A stretch of 64,000 nt of DNA from Asanoa sp040654855 (GTDB lineage: Bacteria > Actinomycetota > Actinomycetes > Mycobacteriales > Micromonosporaceae): positions 1 to 64,000 of the forward strand of contig NZ_JBFAIU010000007.1 in NCBI RefSeq assembly GCF_040654855.1, written 5' to 3'. Below are positions 42,085 through 51,084 of this stretch, one piece after another (position 1 is the stretch's first letter; each line of letters opens with the position of its first letter). A model generated the notes under the pieces. That model searched no databases, had not been told where the DNA came from, and worked only from the letters and a program-made list of their open reading frames with translations. The position numbers and the translations under genes were made by a program.

Positions 42085-43713
42085 ATGCGCAGCACGATGA
42101 TGGACGCCCCACTCCTCGTCTCCCGGATCCTCGACCACGGCGCGACCGTGCACGGCGCCTCCGAGGTGGTGACCTGGACCGGGGCCGAACCCAGGCGGAT
42201 GACGTACGCCGAGGTCGGCGCGGCGGCGGCCCAGTTGGCCCATGCCCTCCGCGACGACCTCGGCGTGACCGGCGACCAGCGCGTCGCGACGTTCATGTGG
42301 AACAACAACGAGCACCTGGTCGCCTACTTCGCGGTGCCGAGCATGGGCGCAGTGCTGCACACGCTGAACATCCGGCTGTTCCCGGACCAGGTGGCCTACA
42401 TCGCCAACCACGCCGAGGACCGGGTGATCATCGTCGACTCGACGCTGATCCCCTTGTTGGCCAAGGTGCTCAAGGACATGTCCACTGTGGAGCACGTGGT
42501 GGTGGTCGGCGGTGGCGACCCCGCGCCGCTGGCCGGCCGGGTGACGGTGCACCACTGGGACGAGCTGCTCGCCGGCAAGCCGACAGTCTTCGACTGGCCG
42601 GCTGTCGACGAACGCGACGCGGCCGCGCTCTGCTACACGTCGGGCACGACCGGCAACCCGAAGGGCGTCGCCTACTCGCACCGCTCCATCTGGCTGCACT
42701 CCATGGAGGTGTGCATGCCGGAGGCGTTCGGCCTCGCCTCCACCGACCGCGAGCTGGCCATCGTGCCGATGTTCCACGCGATGTCGTGGGGGATCCCGTT
42801 CGCCGCGTTCATGTCCGGCGCCTCACTGATCATGCCGGACCGGTTCCTGCAGGGCGAGCCGATCGCGCGGATGATCGCGGCGCTGCAGCCGACCAAGGCC
42901 GGCGCCGTGCCGACGATCTGGAACGACGTGCTCGGCCACCTCGAGGCGGGCTCGTCGCTGCGCGAGGCGATCGTCGGTGGCTCGGCCTGCCCGCCGGCAT
43001 TGATGGACGCGTACGCCGAGCGCTTCGGCATCCACATCGTGCACGCCTGGGGTATGACCGAGATGTCGCCCCTGGGCTCGGTGTCCCGCCCGCCGGCCGG
43101 CGTCACCGGCGACGCGCTGCTGCCCTACCGCGACAGCCAGGGCCGCTTCCCGGCGGGCGTCGAGGCCCGGATCATCGGCCCGCTGGGCGAGCAGGTCCCG
43201 GCCGACGGCGAGTCGGTCGGCGAGCTGGAGGTCCGCGGCCCCTGGGTGACCGCCCACTACCTGGGCGAGGACGAGCCGGACCCGGAGAAGTTCCGCGACG
43301 GCTGGCTCCGCACGGGCGACGTGGGCACGCTGTCGTCGGACGGCTACCTCACGCTGACCGACCGCGCGAAAGACGTGATCAAGTCCGGCGGCGAGTGGAT
43401 CTCGTCGGTCGAGCTGGAGAACGTGCTGATGGCCCACCCGGCGGTGATGGAGGCCTGCGTGGTCGGCGTGCCGGACGAGCGCTGGGACGAACGCCCCCTG
43501 GCCACGGTGGTGCTGCGCGAGGGCGCCACAGCGACTCCCGACGAGCTCCGCGCCTTCCTCGCGGACCGGGTGCCGAAGTGGCAGCTGCCGGAACGCTGGA
43601 GCTTCATCGAAGCGGTCCCGAAGACGTCGGTCGGCAAGTTCGACAAGAAACGCGTCCGAGCCGACTACGCCGACGGCGCCCTGGAGGTCAGCACGCTGGG
43701 CTCGGACGCCTGA
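42085..43713 (+). CDS. Long/medium-chain fatty-acid--CoA ligase (AMP-binding)
   Basis: This 542-residue enzyme is of the ANL superfamily. The P-loop motif is ALCYTSGTTGNPKGVAYSH near residue 178. The A5-like motif is HAWGMTEMSPLGS near 320, the hinge GWLRTGDVG leads to LTDRAKDVIKSGGEWIS near 430, and the catalytic Lys lies in PKTSVGKFDKKRV near the C-terminus. It activates a carboxylic acid to its CoA ester for degradation or lipid synthesis. The sequence fits the medium/long-chain FadD3/AlkK-like group; chain length is not certain. Confidence 0.93.
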   Translation: MRSTMMDAPLLVSRILDHGATVHGASEVVTWTGAEPRRMTYAEVGAAAAQLAHALRDDLGVTGDQRVATFMWNNNEHLVAYFAVPSMGAVLHTLNIRLFPDQVAYIANHAEDRVIIVDSTLIPLLAKVLKDMSTVEHVVVVGGGDPAPLAGRVTVHHWDELLAGKPTVFDWPAVDERDAAALCYTSGTTGNPKGVAYSHRSIWLHSMEVCMPEAFGLASTDRELAIVPMFHAMSWGIPFAAFMSGASLIMPDRFLQGEPIARMIAALQPTKAGAVPTIWNDVLGHLEAGSSLREAIVGGSACPPALMDAYAERFGIHIVHAWGMTEMSPLGSVSRPPAGVTGDALLPYRDSQGRFPAGVEARIIGPLGEQVPADGESVGELEVRGPWVTAHYLGEDEPDPEKFRDGWLRTGDVGTLSSDGYLTLTDRAKDVIKSGGEWISSVELENVLMAHPAVMEACVVGVPDERWDERPLATVVLREGATATPDELRAFLADRVPKWQLPERWSFIEAVPKTSVGKFDKKRVRADYADGALEVSTLGSDA

Positions 43714-43734
43714 GTGAGCAGCGTCCATTTTGGC

Positions 43735-44017
43735 ATGACAATCATGGGCATCCGGGAGGTCACCCGGAACCTCCAAGGTGATTCACCGGGCCGCCGCTGG
43801 TGAGACGGTGGTGATCACCGAGCACGATCGGCCGATCGCCATGCTCGTGCCGTTGCCCTCCACCGGCGATCCTGCCGTGGACGAGTTGATCCGCTCTGGT
43901 GCGCTGACGCCGGCGAGCAACCCTTGCGGGGTTGACGCGCTGCTAGCGGTGACCCCGGTCGAGGGGGAGGGGGATGCCGCGCAGGCCGTTTCAGACCTGC
44001 GCGAGGAGCGGTTGTGA
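43735..44017 (+). pseudogene. Frameshifted Phd-family antitoxin remnant
   Basis: The reading frame from ATG 43735 gives MTIMGIREVTRNLQ, then runs into a stop after GDSPGRRW. The next frame continues from 43778 as VIHRAAAGETVVITEHDRPI and AMLVPLP, a classic Phd/YefM antitoxin body, to a TGA at 44015-44017. A single extra base near CCAAGG (43773-43778) explains the break. The last bases overlap the start of the toxin remnant (GTGA), as in intact toxin-antitoxin operons. Confidence 0.75.
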
Positions 44018-44284
44018 TCTACCTCGACACGTCGGCCGTAGTGAAGCTTGCGCACCGCGCGACCCAGAGACGGACGCCCTCCGCGCCTGGCTCGAGGCGC
44101 ACAAGCAGCGGCTGGTCTCGTCCGCCCTTCTTCGAACGGAGTCGCACCGCGCCCGGTTGCGGATCAACGTGGCCGCCATCCCACCGTGCGGGCGCTGCCG
44201 GCAACGATCCATCAGCGGCCGCTCACCGATGACCTACTCGACGCGGCTGCCGCGCCCGGTGAGCGTGCCGTCCTGATCGGCTAG
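44014..44284 (+). pseudogene. Frameshifted and truncated PIN-domain (VapC-like) toxin remnant
   Basis: From GTG 44014 the frame reads MIYLDTSAVVKLAHR, the VapC N-terminus with the first catalytic Asp. It then shifts near 44057 to RDPETDALRAWLEAHKQRLV and SSALLRTESHRARLRINVAA, and shifts again near 44180 to TVRALPATIHQRPLTDDLLD before a TAG at 44282-44284. Normal VapC proteins have about 130 residues; here the last third with the distal acidic residues is missing. With the antitoxin shift this makes at least three frameshifts in 550 bases, so the pair is dead. Confidence 0.75.
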
Positions 44285-45249
44285 GCCGACTTGCGGGTGG
44301 TCTTCTTGGCGGGTGCCTTCTTCGCCGCGGGTTCGGCCTTCTTGGCTGCTGTCTTCTTCGCCGGGGCCGCCTTCTTGGCCGCCGGCTCTGCCTTCTTCGC
44401 CGTCTTCTTGGCCGAGGTGATCGGTGTCGCCGGGCGGGCATCGCCCTCGTCCGCGTCCGCCGGGGCCTCGCCGCGGGCCGCGCGGGCGCGTTCCACCGAG
44501 GCCTTCAGGGCCGCCATCAGGTCGACCGCTGCCGACGGGGCCTCTTCCTGCTCCTCCGGCTGGACGATCTCGCGGCCCTCGACCTTCGCGTCGATGACCT
44601 CCTGGAGGGCCGCCCGGTAGTCGTCGGTGAAGGCGTCCGGGACGAAGTCGCCCGCCATCGAGTCGATCAGGGAGCTGGCCATCGCCAGCTCGGGCGGGCG
44701 GACCGAGATGTCCTCGTCCAGGAAGCCGAAGTCGGCCTTGCGGATCTCGTCGGGCCACAACATGGTGTTGAGCAGCAGCACGCCGTCGCGGACCCGGAGC
44801 GTGGCCAGTTGCTCGCGCTGGCGCAGGGCGACCTTGACGATCGCCACCCGGTCGGAGTCGGACAGGGCGTCCCGGAGCAGGACGTACGGCTTGGTCGCCG
44901 TGCCCTCCGGCTCCATGAAGTAGGCCTTGTTGTAGAGGATCGGGTCGACCTGGTCGGCCGGCACGAACTCCAGCACGTCGATCGAGCGGGACGTGGAGAG
45001 CGGCAGGTCGGCGAAGTCCTCGTCGCTCAGGATGACCATCTCGCCGCCGCCGATGTCGTAGCCCTTGGCGATGTCGTCGTAGGTGACCTCTTCACCGCAG
45101 ACGGAGCAGGTGCGCTTGTAGCGGATCCGGCCGCCGTCCTCCCGGTGCACCTGGTGGAACCGGATGTCCTTCTCCTCGGTCGCTGAGTAGAGCCGAACCG
45201 CGATCGACACCAAGCCGAACGAAACGGCGCCCTTCCAGATTGCGCGCAT
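44281..45249 (-). CDS. ku: Non-homologous end-joining protein Ku
   Basis: This 322-residue protein forms the homodimeric ring that binds DNA ends. It starts at ATG 45249 (MRAIWKGAVSFGLVSIAVRL). The Ku core has the zinc-ribbon-like CSVCGEEV, DVLEFVPADQVDP and YFMEPEGTATKPYVLLRDAL. The last 60 residues are a Lys/Ala-rich tail (KKTAKKAEPAAKKAAPAKKT), as in streptomycete and mycobacterial Ku, and probably contact DNA. It is divergent from the two LigD-type genes and works with them. Its TAG stop is shared with the toxin remnant through CTAG 44281-44284. Confidence 0.96.
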   Translation of the reverse strand: MRAIWKGAVSFGLVSIAVRLYSATEEKDIRFHQVHREDGGRIRYKRTCSVCGEEVTYDDIAKGYDIGGGEMVILSDEDFADLPLSTSRSIDVLEFVPADQVDPILYNKAYFMEPEGTATKPYVLLRDALSDSDRVAIVKVALRQREQLATLRVRDGVLLLNTMLWPDEIRKADFGFLDEDISVRPPELAMASSLIDSMAGDFVPDAFTDDYRAALQEVIDAKVEGREIVQPEEQEEAPSAAVDLMAALKASVERARAARGEAPADADEGDARPATPITSAKKTAKKAEPAAKKAAPAKKTAAKKAEPAAKKAPAKKTTRKSA

Positions 45250-45421
45250 GTCGCTCCCATCGTGCTGCCGGAAACCCCCGCCGCCGGATAGCAGCCCGGT
45301 CACGGACCATGCTCGCACCGTTGCCATGCTTCTGACCAGCGCGGCTTGCGCATATGACCGGAAACCGGCATGCCGCGACAGCGGCATGACGGGTGAGGAC
45401 CTCGGGCATAAGGTAAACAGC

Positions 45422-46366
45422 GTGCCGGGGGCGCCGATCAAGCCGATGCTTGCCACCACGGGTGAGCTGCCGTCCGGTGCCGACTGGATTTACGAGTTCA
45501 AATGGGACGGCGTACGCGCGATCGCCGATATATCGCAGGGAAACCGGCGAATCTGGGCCCGTTCCGGCGCGGAGATCACCGCCGCCTACCCGGAGCTGGC
45601 CGGGCTCGCTGACGTCGCGAAAGACGCCCTGTTGGACGGCGAGGTCGTTGTCTTCGACGACAAGGGTGTGCCCTCCTTCACACTTCTCGCCGAGCGGATG
45701 CACGTCCGCGACAAGGCGCGCGCGGCCCGGCTGGCCTCCACCCTTCCCATCACCTACATGATCTTCGACGTGCTGCGGCTCGACGGCGAGGACCTGACCG
45801 GGCTCCCGCTCGCCGAACGACGGGGGCTCCTGGACGGCCTCGGGCTCGCCGCCAACCGGTGGACCGTCCCGCCCACCTTCACCGACGGCGAGGCCACCCT
45901 GGCCGCCGCGGAGGAATACCAGCTCGAGGGCGTCGTCGCCAAGCGCGCGACCTCCCTTTACCGCCCGGGCCTGCGTACGCCCGACTGGGTCAAGGTCAAG
46001 TTGGAGAGCACCGCCGAGTTCGTGATCGGCGGCTGGCGCCCCGGCGTCCGCAAGATCGGCGGGCTCCTGGTCGGCACGCCCACGGACCACGGCCTCGCGT
46101 TCCGGGGTCGGGTCGGCGGCGGCATCAGCGCCGCGGCCGAGCGGGCCCTGCTCAAGGTGCTGGAGCCCCGGGTCACGAAGGCCAGCCCGTTCGTCACGGG
46201 CGACCAGGCCGTGCCCAGGGAGGATGCCCGGGGCGCTATCTGGGTAAAGCCCGACATCGTGCTAGAAGTGCGATATGGCCAGCGGACACCCGACGGACGC
46301 CTCCGGTTCCCGCGGTACCTCCGGCTGCGCCCCGACCTGACGGCGGAGGACGTGACGGATGCCTAG
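45422..46366 (+). CDS. ligD: ATP-dependent DNA ligase, LigD ligase-domain type
   Basis: This protein of about 314 residues starts at GTG 45422 (MPGAPIKPMLATTGELP), chosen because family members begin here and AAGG lies upstream; ATG 45386 is an in-frame alternative. The adenylation motif is YEFKWDGVRAIADI, with Lys as the nucleotidyl acceptor. DGEVVVFDDKG, LEGVVAKRATSLYRPG and DWVKVKL are motifs III-V. An OB-fold domain completes it. It corresponds to the ligase domain of mycobacterial LigD, here a separate gene; no nuclease (PE) domain is encoded. It overlaps the polymerase gene by eight bases. Confidence 0.92.
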   Translation: MPGAPIKPMLATTGELPSGADWIYEFKWDGVRAIADISQGNRRIWARSGAEITAAYPELAGLADVAKDALLDGEVVVFDDKGVPSFTLLAERMHVRDKARAARLASTLPITYMIFDVLRLDGEDLTGLPLAERRGLLDGLGLAANRWTVPPTFTDGEATLAAAEEYQLEGVVAKRATSLYRPGLRTPDWVKVKLESTAEFVIGGWRPGVRKIGGLLVGTPTDHGLAFRGRVGGGISAAAERALLKVLEPRVTKASPFVTGDQAVPREDARGAIWVKPDIVLEVRYGQRTPDGRLRFPRYLRLRPDLTAEDVTDA

Positions 46367-47327
46367 CCAGCCCACCCGGATCCGGGTCGACGTGGAAGGC
46401 CAGGACGTGGAGCTGTCCAACCTGGACAAGGTGCTCTACCCGGCGGCCGGGTTCACCAAGGGCGAGGTGATCCACTACTACACGCAGGTCGGCCCGATCC
46501 TGCTGCCGCACCTGCGCGACCGGGCGCTGACCCGGATCCGCTACCCGAACGGCGTCGACGGCCCGTCGTTCTTCGAGAAGAACGCGCCCGGCGGCACGCC
46601 GAAATGGGTGCGGCTCAAGCGGCTGCCCACCCCGGGCTCCAGCAAGGACCGCGAGACCATCGACTTCGTCGTCTGTGACGACCTGCCCACGCTGGTCTGG
46701 GTGGCCAACATGGCGGGCCTCGAGTTGCACACTCCACAGTGGCGGATCGGCCGGAGCAAGGAGCCCAAGCCGGACCTGCTGGTCGTCGACCTCGACCCGG
46801 GCGCGCCCGCCGGCCTCGCCGAATGCGCCGAGGTCGCGATGCTGCTGCGGGAGCGCCTCGCCGAGGACGGCATCGACAGCTACCCGAAGACCTCCGGCAA
46901 GAAGGGCATGCAGCTGTGCTGCCCGATCGCCGGCGCGCAACACTCCGAGATCGTCACCGGGTACGCCAAGGTGGTCGCCGAGGAGCTGGAGAAGGCCCAC
47001 CCCAAGCAGATCACCTCGAAGATGGCCAAGAACCTGCGACCGGGCAAGGTTTTCATCGACTGGAGCCAGAACAACGCCGCGAAGACCACGGTCGCGCCCT
47101 ACTCGCTGCGCGCCCAGCCCACGCCGACCGTCTCCACGCCGTTGACCTGGGACGAGATCGAGGACGGCGCGGTGCGCCAGTTCACGGCGAGCGAGGTGCT
47201 CGAGCGCGTCGAGGAGCTCGGGGATCTGCTCGCCCCGCTGCTGGAGAAGGGCCCGAAGGTGCCGGACAGCCCGCCCGCGACCGGCCCGAGGGTCCCGGAA
47301 CGGCCCTCGGGCGGCCGCGTGCGTTAG
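46359..47327 (+). CDS. ligD: LigD-type primase-polymerase for end joining
   Basis: This 322-residue archaeo-eukaryotic primase-like polymerase fills ends during non-homologous end joining. The metal motif is LLVVDLDPGAP (DxD) near residue 145. Other family blocks are VELSNLDKVLYPAAGFTKGE, FFEKNAPGGTPKWV, TSGKKGMQLCCPI with the His/Ser region replaced as in some actinobacteria, and FIDWSQNNAAKTTVAPYSLR. It overlaps the ligase gene, so the two domains are co-translated as separate chains. It is convergent with the XPB gene. Confidence 0.93.
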   Translation: MPSQPTRIRVDVEGQDVELSNLDKVLYPAAGFTKGEVIHYYTQVGPILLPHLRDRALTRIRYPNGVDGPSFFEKNAPGGTPKWVRLKRLPTPGSSKDRETIDFVVCDDLPTLVWVANMAGLELHTPQWRIGRSKEPKPDLLVVDLDPGAPAGLAECAEVAMLLRERLAEDGIDSYPKTSGKKGMQLCCPIAGAQHSEIVTGYAKVVAEELEKAHPKQITSKMAKNLRPGKVFIDWSQNNAAKTTVAPYSLRAQPTPTVSTPLTWDEIEDGAVRQFTASEVLERVEELGDLLAPLLEKGPKVPDSPPATGPRVPERPSGGRVR

Positions 47328-48964
47328 GCGAGCACGTCGTCGGCGTCCACGATGGTGTACGCGTACCCCTGCTCGGCCAGGAACCGCTGCCGGTGCGCCG
47401 CGTACTCCGTGTCGATCGTGTCCCGGGAAACCACCGTGTAGAAGTGCGCCTGCCGCCCGTCGGACTTCGGCCGCAGCACGCGACCGAGCCGCTGCGCCTC
47501 CTCCTGCCGTGAGCCGAACGTGCCCGACACCTGGATCGCCACCGCCGCCTCGGGCAGGTCGATCGAGAAGTTGCCGACCTTGGAGATGACCAGCGTCGGG
47601 ATCTCGCCGGAGCGGAACGCGTCGAACAGGCGCTCGCGCTCCTTGTTGGTGGTGGCGCCCTGCACGATCGGCGCGTCGAGGTAGTCGCCGATCTGGTGGA
47701 GCTGCTCGATGTACGCGCCGATCACCAGGATCTGGTCGCCCTGGTGCTTGTCGACCAGCGCGCGGACCACGGGCAGCTTCGTGCGCGCCGTCGCCGCCGC
47801 GCGGTAGCGCTCCTCGGTCTCCGCCGTCGCGTACGCCATGCGCTCCTCGTCGGTGAGGGTGACCCGCACCTCGGTGCACTCGGCCGGCGCGATCCAGCCC
47901 TGCGACTCGATGTCCTTCCACGGCGCGTCGTAGCGCTTCGGGCCGATCAGCGAGAACACGTCGCCCTCGCGCCCGTCCTCGCGGACCAGCGTCGCGGTCA
48001 GCCCGAGCCGGCGGCGGGCCTGCAGGTCGGCGGTGAACCGGAAGATCGGCGCGGGCAGCAGGTGCACCTCGTCGTAGATGACCAGGCCCCAGTCGCGCGC
48101 CCCGAACAGGTCGAGGTGGCTGAACTGCCCGCCGCGCCGCGTGGTCAGCACCTGGTAGGTGGCGATCGTGACCGGGCGGATCTCCTTGCGCTCGCCCGAG
48201 TACTCGCCGATCTCCTCCTCGGTCAGCGACGTGCGGGCGATCAGCTCGCGCTTCCACTGCCGGCCCGCGACCGTGTTGGTGACCAGGATCAGCGTGGTCG
48301 CCTTGGCCTCGGCCATCGCGGCCGCGCCGACCAGCGTCTTGCCCGCGCCGCAGGGGAGCACCACGACGCCCGAGCCGCCGGCCCAGAAGGACTGGACCGC
48401 TTCCTCCTGGTACGACCGCAGATGCCAGCCGTCCTGCGCGAGGTCGATCTGGTGCGCCTCGCCGTCGACGTAGCCCGCCAGGTCCTCCGCCGGCCAGCCG
48501 AGCTTGAGCAGCGCCTGCTTGAGCCGGCCGCGCTCCGACGGGTGCACCGCGATCGTGTCGTCGTCGAGCTTGGCGCCGAGCATCCCGGCGAGCTTCTTGC
48601 TCTTCGAGACCTCGATCAGCACGACCCGGTCCGTGGCCTCCAGCACCAGGCCGTGGGTGGGGTGGTTGACCAGCCGCAGCCGGCCGTAGCGGTCCATCGT
48701 CTCGGCGACGTCGACCAGCAGCGCGTGCGGCACCGGGTAGCGGGAGAACTTGATCAGTGCGTCGACCACGCTCTCGGCGTCGTGGCCGGCGGCGCGGGCG
48801 TTCCACAGGCCCAGCGGGGTGAGCCGGTAGGTGTGCACGTGCTCCGGTGAGCGTTCTAGCTCGGCGAACGGCGCGATGGCCATCCGGCAGGCGACCGCGT
48901 CAGGGTGGTCGACCTCGAGCAACAGGGTCTTGTCGGACTGGACGATCAGCGGGCCGTCGTTCAC
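47324..48964 (-). CDS. DNA repair helicase XPB (SF2, bacterial type)
   Basis: This 546-residue helicase starts at GTG 48964 (MNDGPLIVQSDKTLLLEVDH) after GGGGAG. An N-terminal domain of about 170 residues precedes the SF2 core: Q-motif region LRSYQEEAVQSFWAGG, Walker A LPCGAGKTLVGA, DEVH box VIYDEVHLLPAP, motif III GLTATLVRED, and motif VI AQRLGRVLRPKSDG. It unwinds DNA for repair, as studied in mycobacterial XPB. Its usual partner, the Ssl2-N-type protein, is about 4 kb away at 53050-55455 rather than adjacent. An open frame reaching 51100 upstream is antisense to other genes. Confidence 0.95.
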   Translation of the reverse strand: MNDGPLIVQSDKTLLLEVDHPDAVACRMAIAPFAELERSPEHVHTYRLTPLGLWNARAAGHDAESVVDALIKFSRYPVPHALLVDVAETMDRYGRLRLVNHPTHGLVLEATDRVVLIEVSKSKKLAGMLGAKLDDDTIAVHPSERGRLKQALLKLGWPAEDLAGYVDGEAHQIDLAQDGWHLRSYQEEAVQSFWAGGSGVVVLPCGAGKTLVGAAAMAEAKATTLILVTNTVAGRQWKRELIARTSLTEEEIGEYSGERKEIRPVTIATYQVLTTRRGGQFSHLDLFGARDWGLVIYDEVHLLPAPIFRFTADLQARRRLGLTATLVREDGREGDVFSLIGPKRYDAPWKDIESQGWIAPAECTEVRVTLTDEERMAYATAETEERYRAAATARTKLPVVRALVDKHQGDQILVIGAYIEQLHQIGDYLDAPIVQGATTNKERERLFDAFRSGEIPTLVISKVGNFSIDLPEAAVAIQVSGTFGSRQEEAQRLGRVLRPKSDGRQAHFYTVVSRDTIDTEYAAHRQRFLAEQGYAYTIVDADDVLA

Positions 48965-49093
48965 GCGGGCACTCCCCGGAGGTGTCTGGAAGGCGACCCT
49001 CCAGTCTTGCACGGAAGAAATCGCCAGGCGATCCGCAACCTGTGGAGGTTCCCATACGTCTATGAAAGGACAACAGCTCTGGGGAGGGCCTCG

Positions 49094-49939
49094 ATGCACG
49101 GTGTGCGCGCTACGACCATGCGTCTCGTTGCCGTTGCTGTTGTCACGGTGGTCGGTGCCGGCGCGTGCACGTTCGCGCCGTCGCAGCCAACGGCGGCGGG
49201 TGGGGATCCGGTGCCGGTGAGCGCGACGGGCGCAACGGGGGCGAGCGGCCCGCCGGAACCGGCTGCCACGCCGTCCCCAACTCCGTCGAAAACCACCCAA
49301 AAGCCTAAGCCCAAGCCCAAGCCCAAGCCGAAACCCAAGCCGGCGGGCTGCCCGACCGGCGAGCGGCAGCGGGACGTCGAGGTGGCGCTCGTCGACCTCG
49401 GTTCGTTCGGCCCGCTCACCGTCGACGGCAAGCAGTCGGCGGCCGACTGCAAGGCGATCAAGAGCTTCCAGCGGCGGTACGGCATCTCGCCGGCTGAAGG
49501 CCGGGCCGGCCCGACCACGGCGAGCGTGGCCAAGCGGTTGGCGGCGACCGACCCGGCCAAGTGTCGCGCCGGCTCCGGCCTGACCTTCTGCGTCGACCTG
49601 ACCCACCAGACCGTCTTCGCGCTGCGCGGCGGCAAGGTGGTCCTCGGGCCGACGGTGACCCGCACGGGGATGGCGGGCGGCTACCAGACCCCGGCCGGCA
49701 ACTACGAGATCAACTTCCGGAACATCAAGGAATGGTCCAACCCGTACGAGGTCTGGCTGCCCTACTGGCAGCACTTCGTCGACGGGATGGGGTTCCACGA
49801 GACGACCACCTACATCCACAACGGCGCGATCGGCTCGCACGGCTGCGTCAACCTGCTGCCCGCCGACGCGCGCAAGCTGTGGAGCATGGGCAAGGTCGGC
49901 ACCCCGGTCCACGTGTACGGGCGGCGCCCGGGCACGTAG
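49094..49939 (+). CDS. L,D-transpeptidase lipoprotein with peptidoglycan-binding domain
   Basis: This 281-residue exported protein starts at ATG 49094 after GGGGAGGG. A signal peptide ends in a probable lipobox (VVGAGAC, Cys near residue 24). A Pro/Thr spacer with seven Lys-Pro units (KPKPKPKPKPKPKP) may cross the wall. A PG_binding_1-like segment (VEVALVDLGSFGPLTVDGKQ) precedes the YkuD catalytic domain, whose active-site motif is HNGAIGSHGCVNLL with catalytic Cys. It would make 3-3 peptidoglycan cross-links or attach proteins. The gene is divergent from XPB, with a gap of 129 bases. Confidence 0.92.
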   Translation: MHGVRATTMRLVAVAVVTVVGAGACTFAPSQPTAAGGDPVPVSATGATGASGPPEPAATPSPTPSKTTQKPKPKPKPKPKPKPAGCPTGERQRDVEVALVDLGSFGPLTVDGKQSAADCKAIKSFQRRYGISPAEGRAGPTTASVAKRLAATDPAKCRAGSGLTFCVDLTHQTVFALRGGKVVLGPTVTRTGMAGGYQTPAGNYEINFRNIKEWSNPYEVWLPYWQHFVDGMGFHETTTYIHNGAIGSHGCVNLLPADARKLWSMGKVGTPVHVYGRRPGT

Positions 49940-50020
49940 GCCCTGCCCAGCCGTCGGGCTCGGCACGTCCGCGGTCCGGCCGGCCTGGCGGCCCGTCCTC
50001 GTCGGTGTCACCCTGGGCGC

Positions 50021-50239
50021 ATGGGTATCGATGAGTTGGATCGAGCGGTCGCACCCGTCTCCCGCCTGACGGTCGCGTCGTACACCCTGCTGGTCGTGCT
50101 GCTCTTCGCCTGGTTCCTCTACGGCTGGCTCGTGCAGCGCCAGGGCCTGGTCGCCTCGATCGGCGAGTCGGCCGGCACCGGGTTCGCCACCCTCGTGGTC
50201 GTGTCGATCATCGGCAGCATCCGGAAAGCGCGCGGTTAG
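50021..50239 (+). CDS. Small two-helix membrane protein, unknown
   Basis: This 72-residue frame starts at ATG 50021 (MGIDELDRAVAPVSRL). It has two hydrophobic helices (VASYTLLVVLLFAWFLYGWL and GFATLVVVSIIGSIR) and G/C-rich third positions. No ribosome site is obvious, and no family is recognised. It lies between the transpeptidase gene and the ABC transporter operon. Confidence 0.5.
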   Translation: MGIDELDRAVAPVSRLTVASYTLLVVLLFAWFLYGWLVQRQGLVASIGESAGTGFATLVVVSIIGSIRKARG

Positions 50240-50309
50240 GCCAGCCCTACCCCCAAGACGCTGGCGGGCGTGACTGATTCGGGGCGTTCCGGCCGGTGGA
50301 ATTGAGTGC

Positions 50310-51080
50310 GTGGACACACAGACGACACGACTGCCGGCGGACGTGCCGGTCGCGACCGCGGCGGCGGTCGAACTGCACGGGGTTTCCCGGGTGTACGGCA
50401 AGCAGAGCGCTGCCGTCCACGCATTGGACAACGTGGACATCAGCTTCCCGGCGGGATCCTGGACGGCCGTCATGGGCCCGTCGGGATCCGGCAAGTCGAC
50501 GCTGCTGCACTGCGCCGCCGGGCTCGAGCGGGTCACCGACGGCCGGGTGCTGATCGCCGGGCAGGACATCACCAACGCCTCGGACGCCGAGTTGACCCGG
50601 CTGCGTCGCACCGCCGTGGGCTTCGTCTTCCAGAGCTTCAACCTGATCAACGCGCTCACCGCCGAGCAGAACGTGGCGATGCCGCTGCGGCTGGCCGGCC
50701 GCCGGCCCAAGCGCCGTGAGGTCCGCGAGGTGCTCGCCGCCGTCGGCCTGGGCGACCGGGTGCGGCACCGCCCCGCGGAGCTTTCCGGCGGCCAGCAGCA
50801 GCGCGTCGCGATCGCCCGGGCGATGGTCACGCGGCCCGCGGTGCTGTTCGCCGACGAGCCGACCGGCGCCCTGGACACCCGCTCGGCGCGGATCGTGCTG
50901 CGCATGCTCCGGTCCATGGTCGACACCAGTGCGCAGACGATCGTGATGGTCACCCACGACCCGGCCGCCGCGGCGAGCGCGGACCGGGTGGTCTTCCTCG
51001 GCGACGGGCGGGTGGTCGACACCCTCGACCGGCCGACCACCCGCGAGGTGGCCGACCGGCTCGCCCGCTGGGAGGAGTAG
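50310..51080 (+). CDS. ABC transporter ATP-binding protein (MacB/LolD group)
   Basis: This 256-residue ATPase starts at GTG 50310. Its motifs are Walker A MGPSGSGKSTLL, Q-loop VGFVFQSFNLI, signature LSGGQQQRVAIARAM, Walker B VLFADEPTGALDT and switch IVMVTHDPAAAA. It precedes the large FtsX-type permease by four bases and drives that transporter. Such pairs in actinomycetes export antimicrobial peptides or lipids; the substrate is unknown. Confidence 0.94.
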   Translation: MDTQTTRLPADVPVATAAAVELHGVSRVYGKQSAAVHALDNVDISFPAGSWTAVMGPSGSGKSTLLHCAAGLERVTDGRVLIAGQDITNASDAELTRLRRTAVGFVFQSFNLINALTAEQNVAMPLRLAGRRPKRREVREVLAAVGLGDRVRHRPAELSGGQQQRVAIARAMVTRPAVLFADEPTGALDTRSARIVLRMLRSMVDTSAQTIVMVTHDPAAAASADRVVFLGDGRVVDTLDRPTTREVADRLARWEE

Positions 51081-51084
51081 GGCC

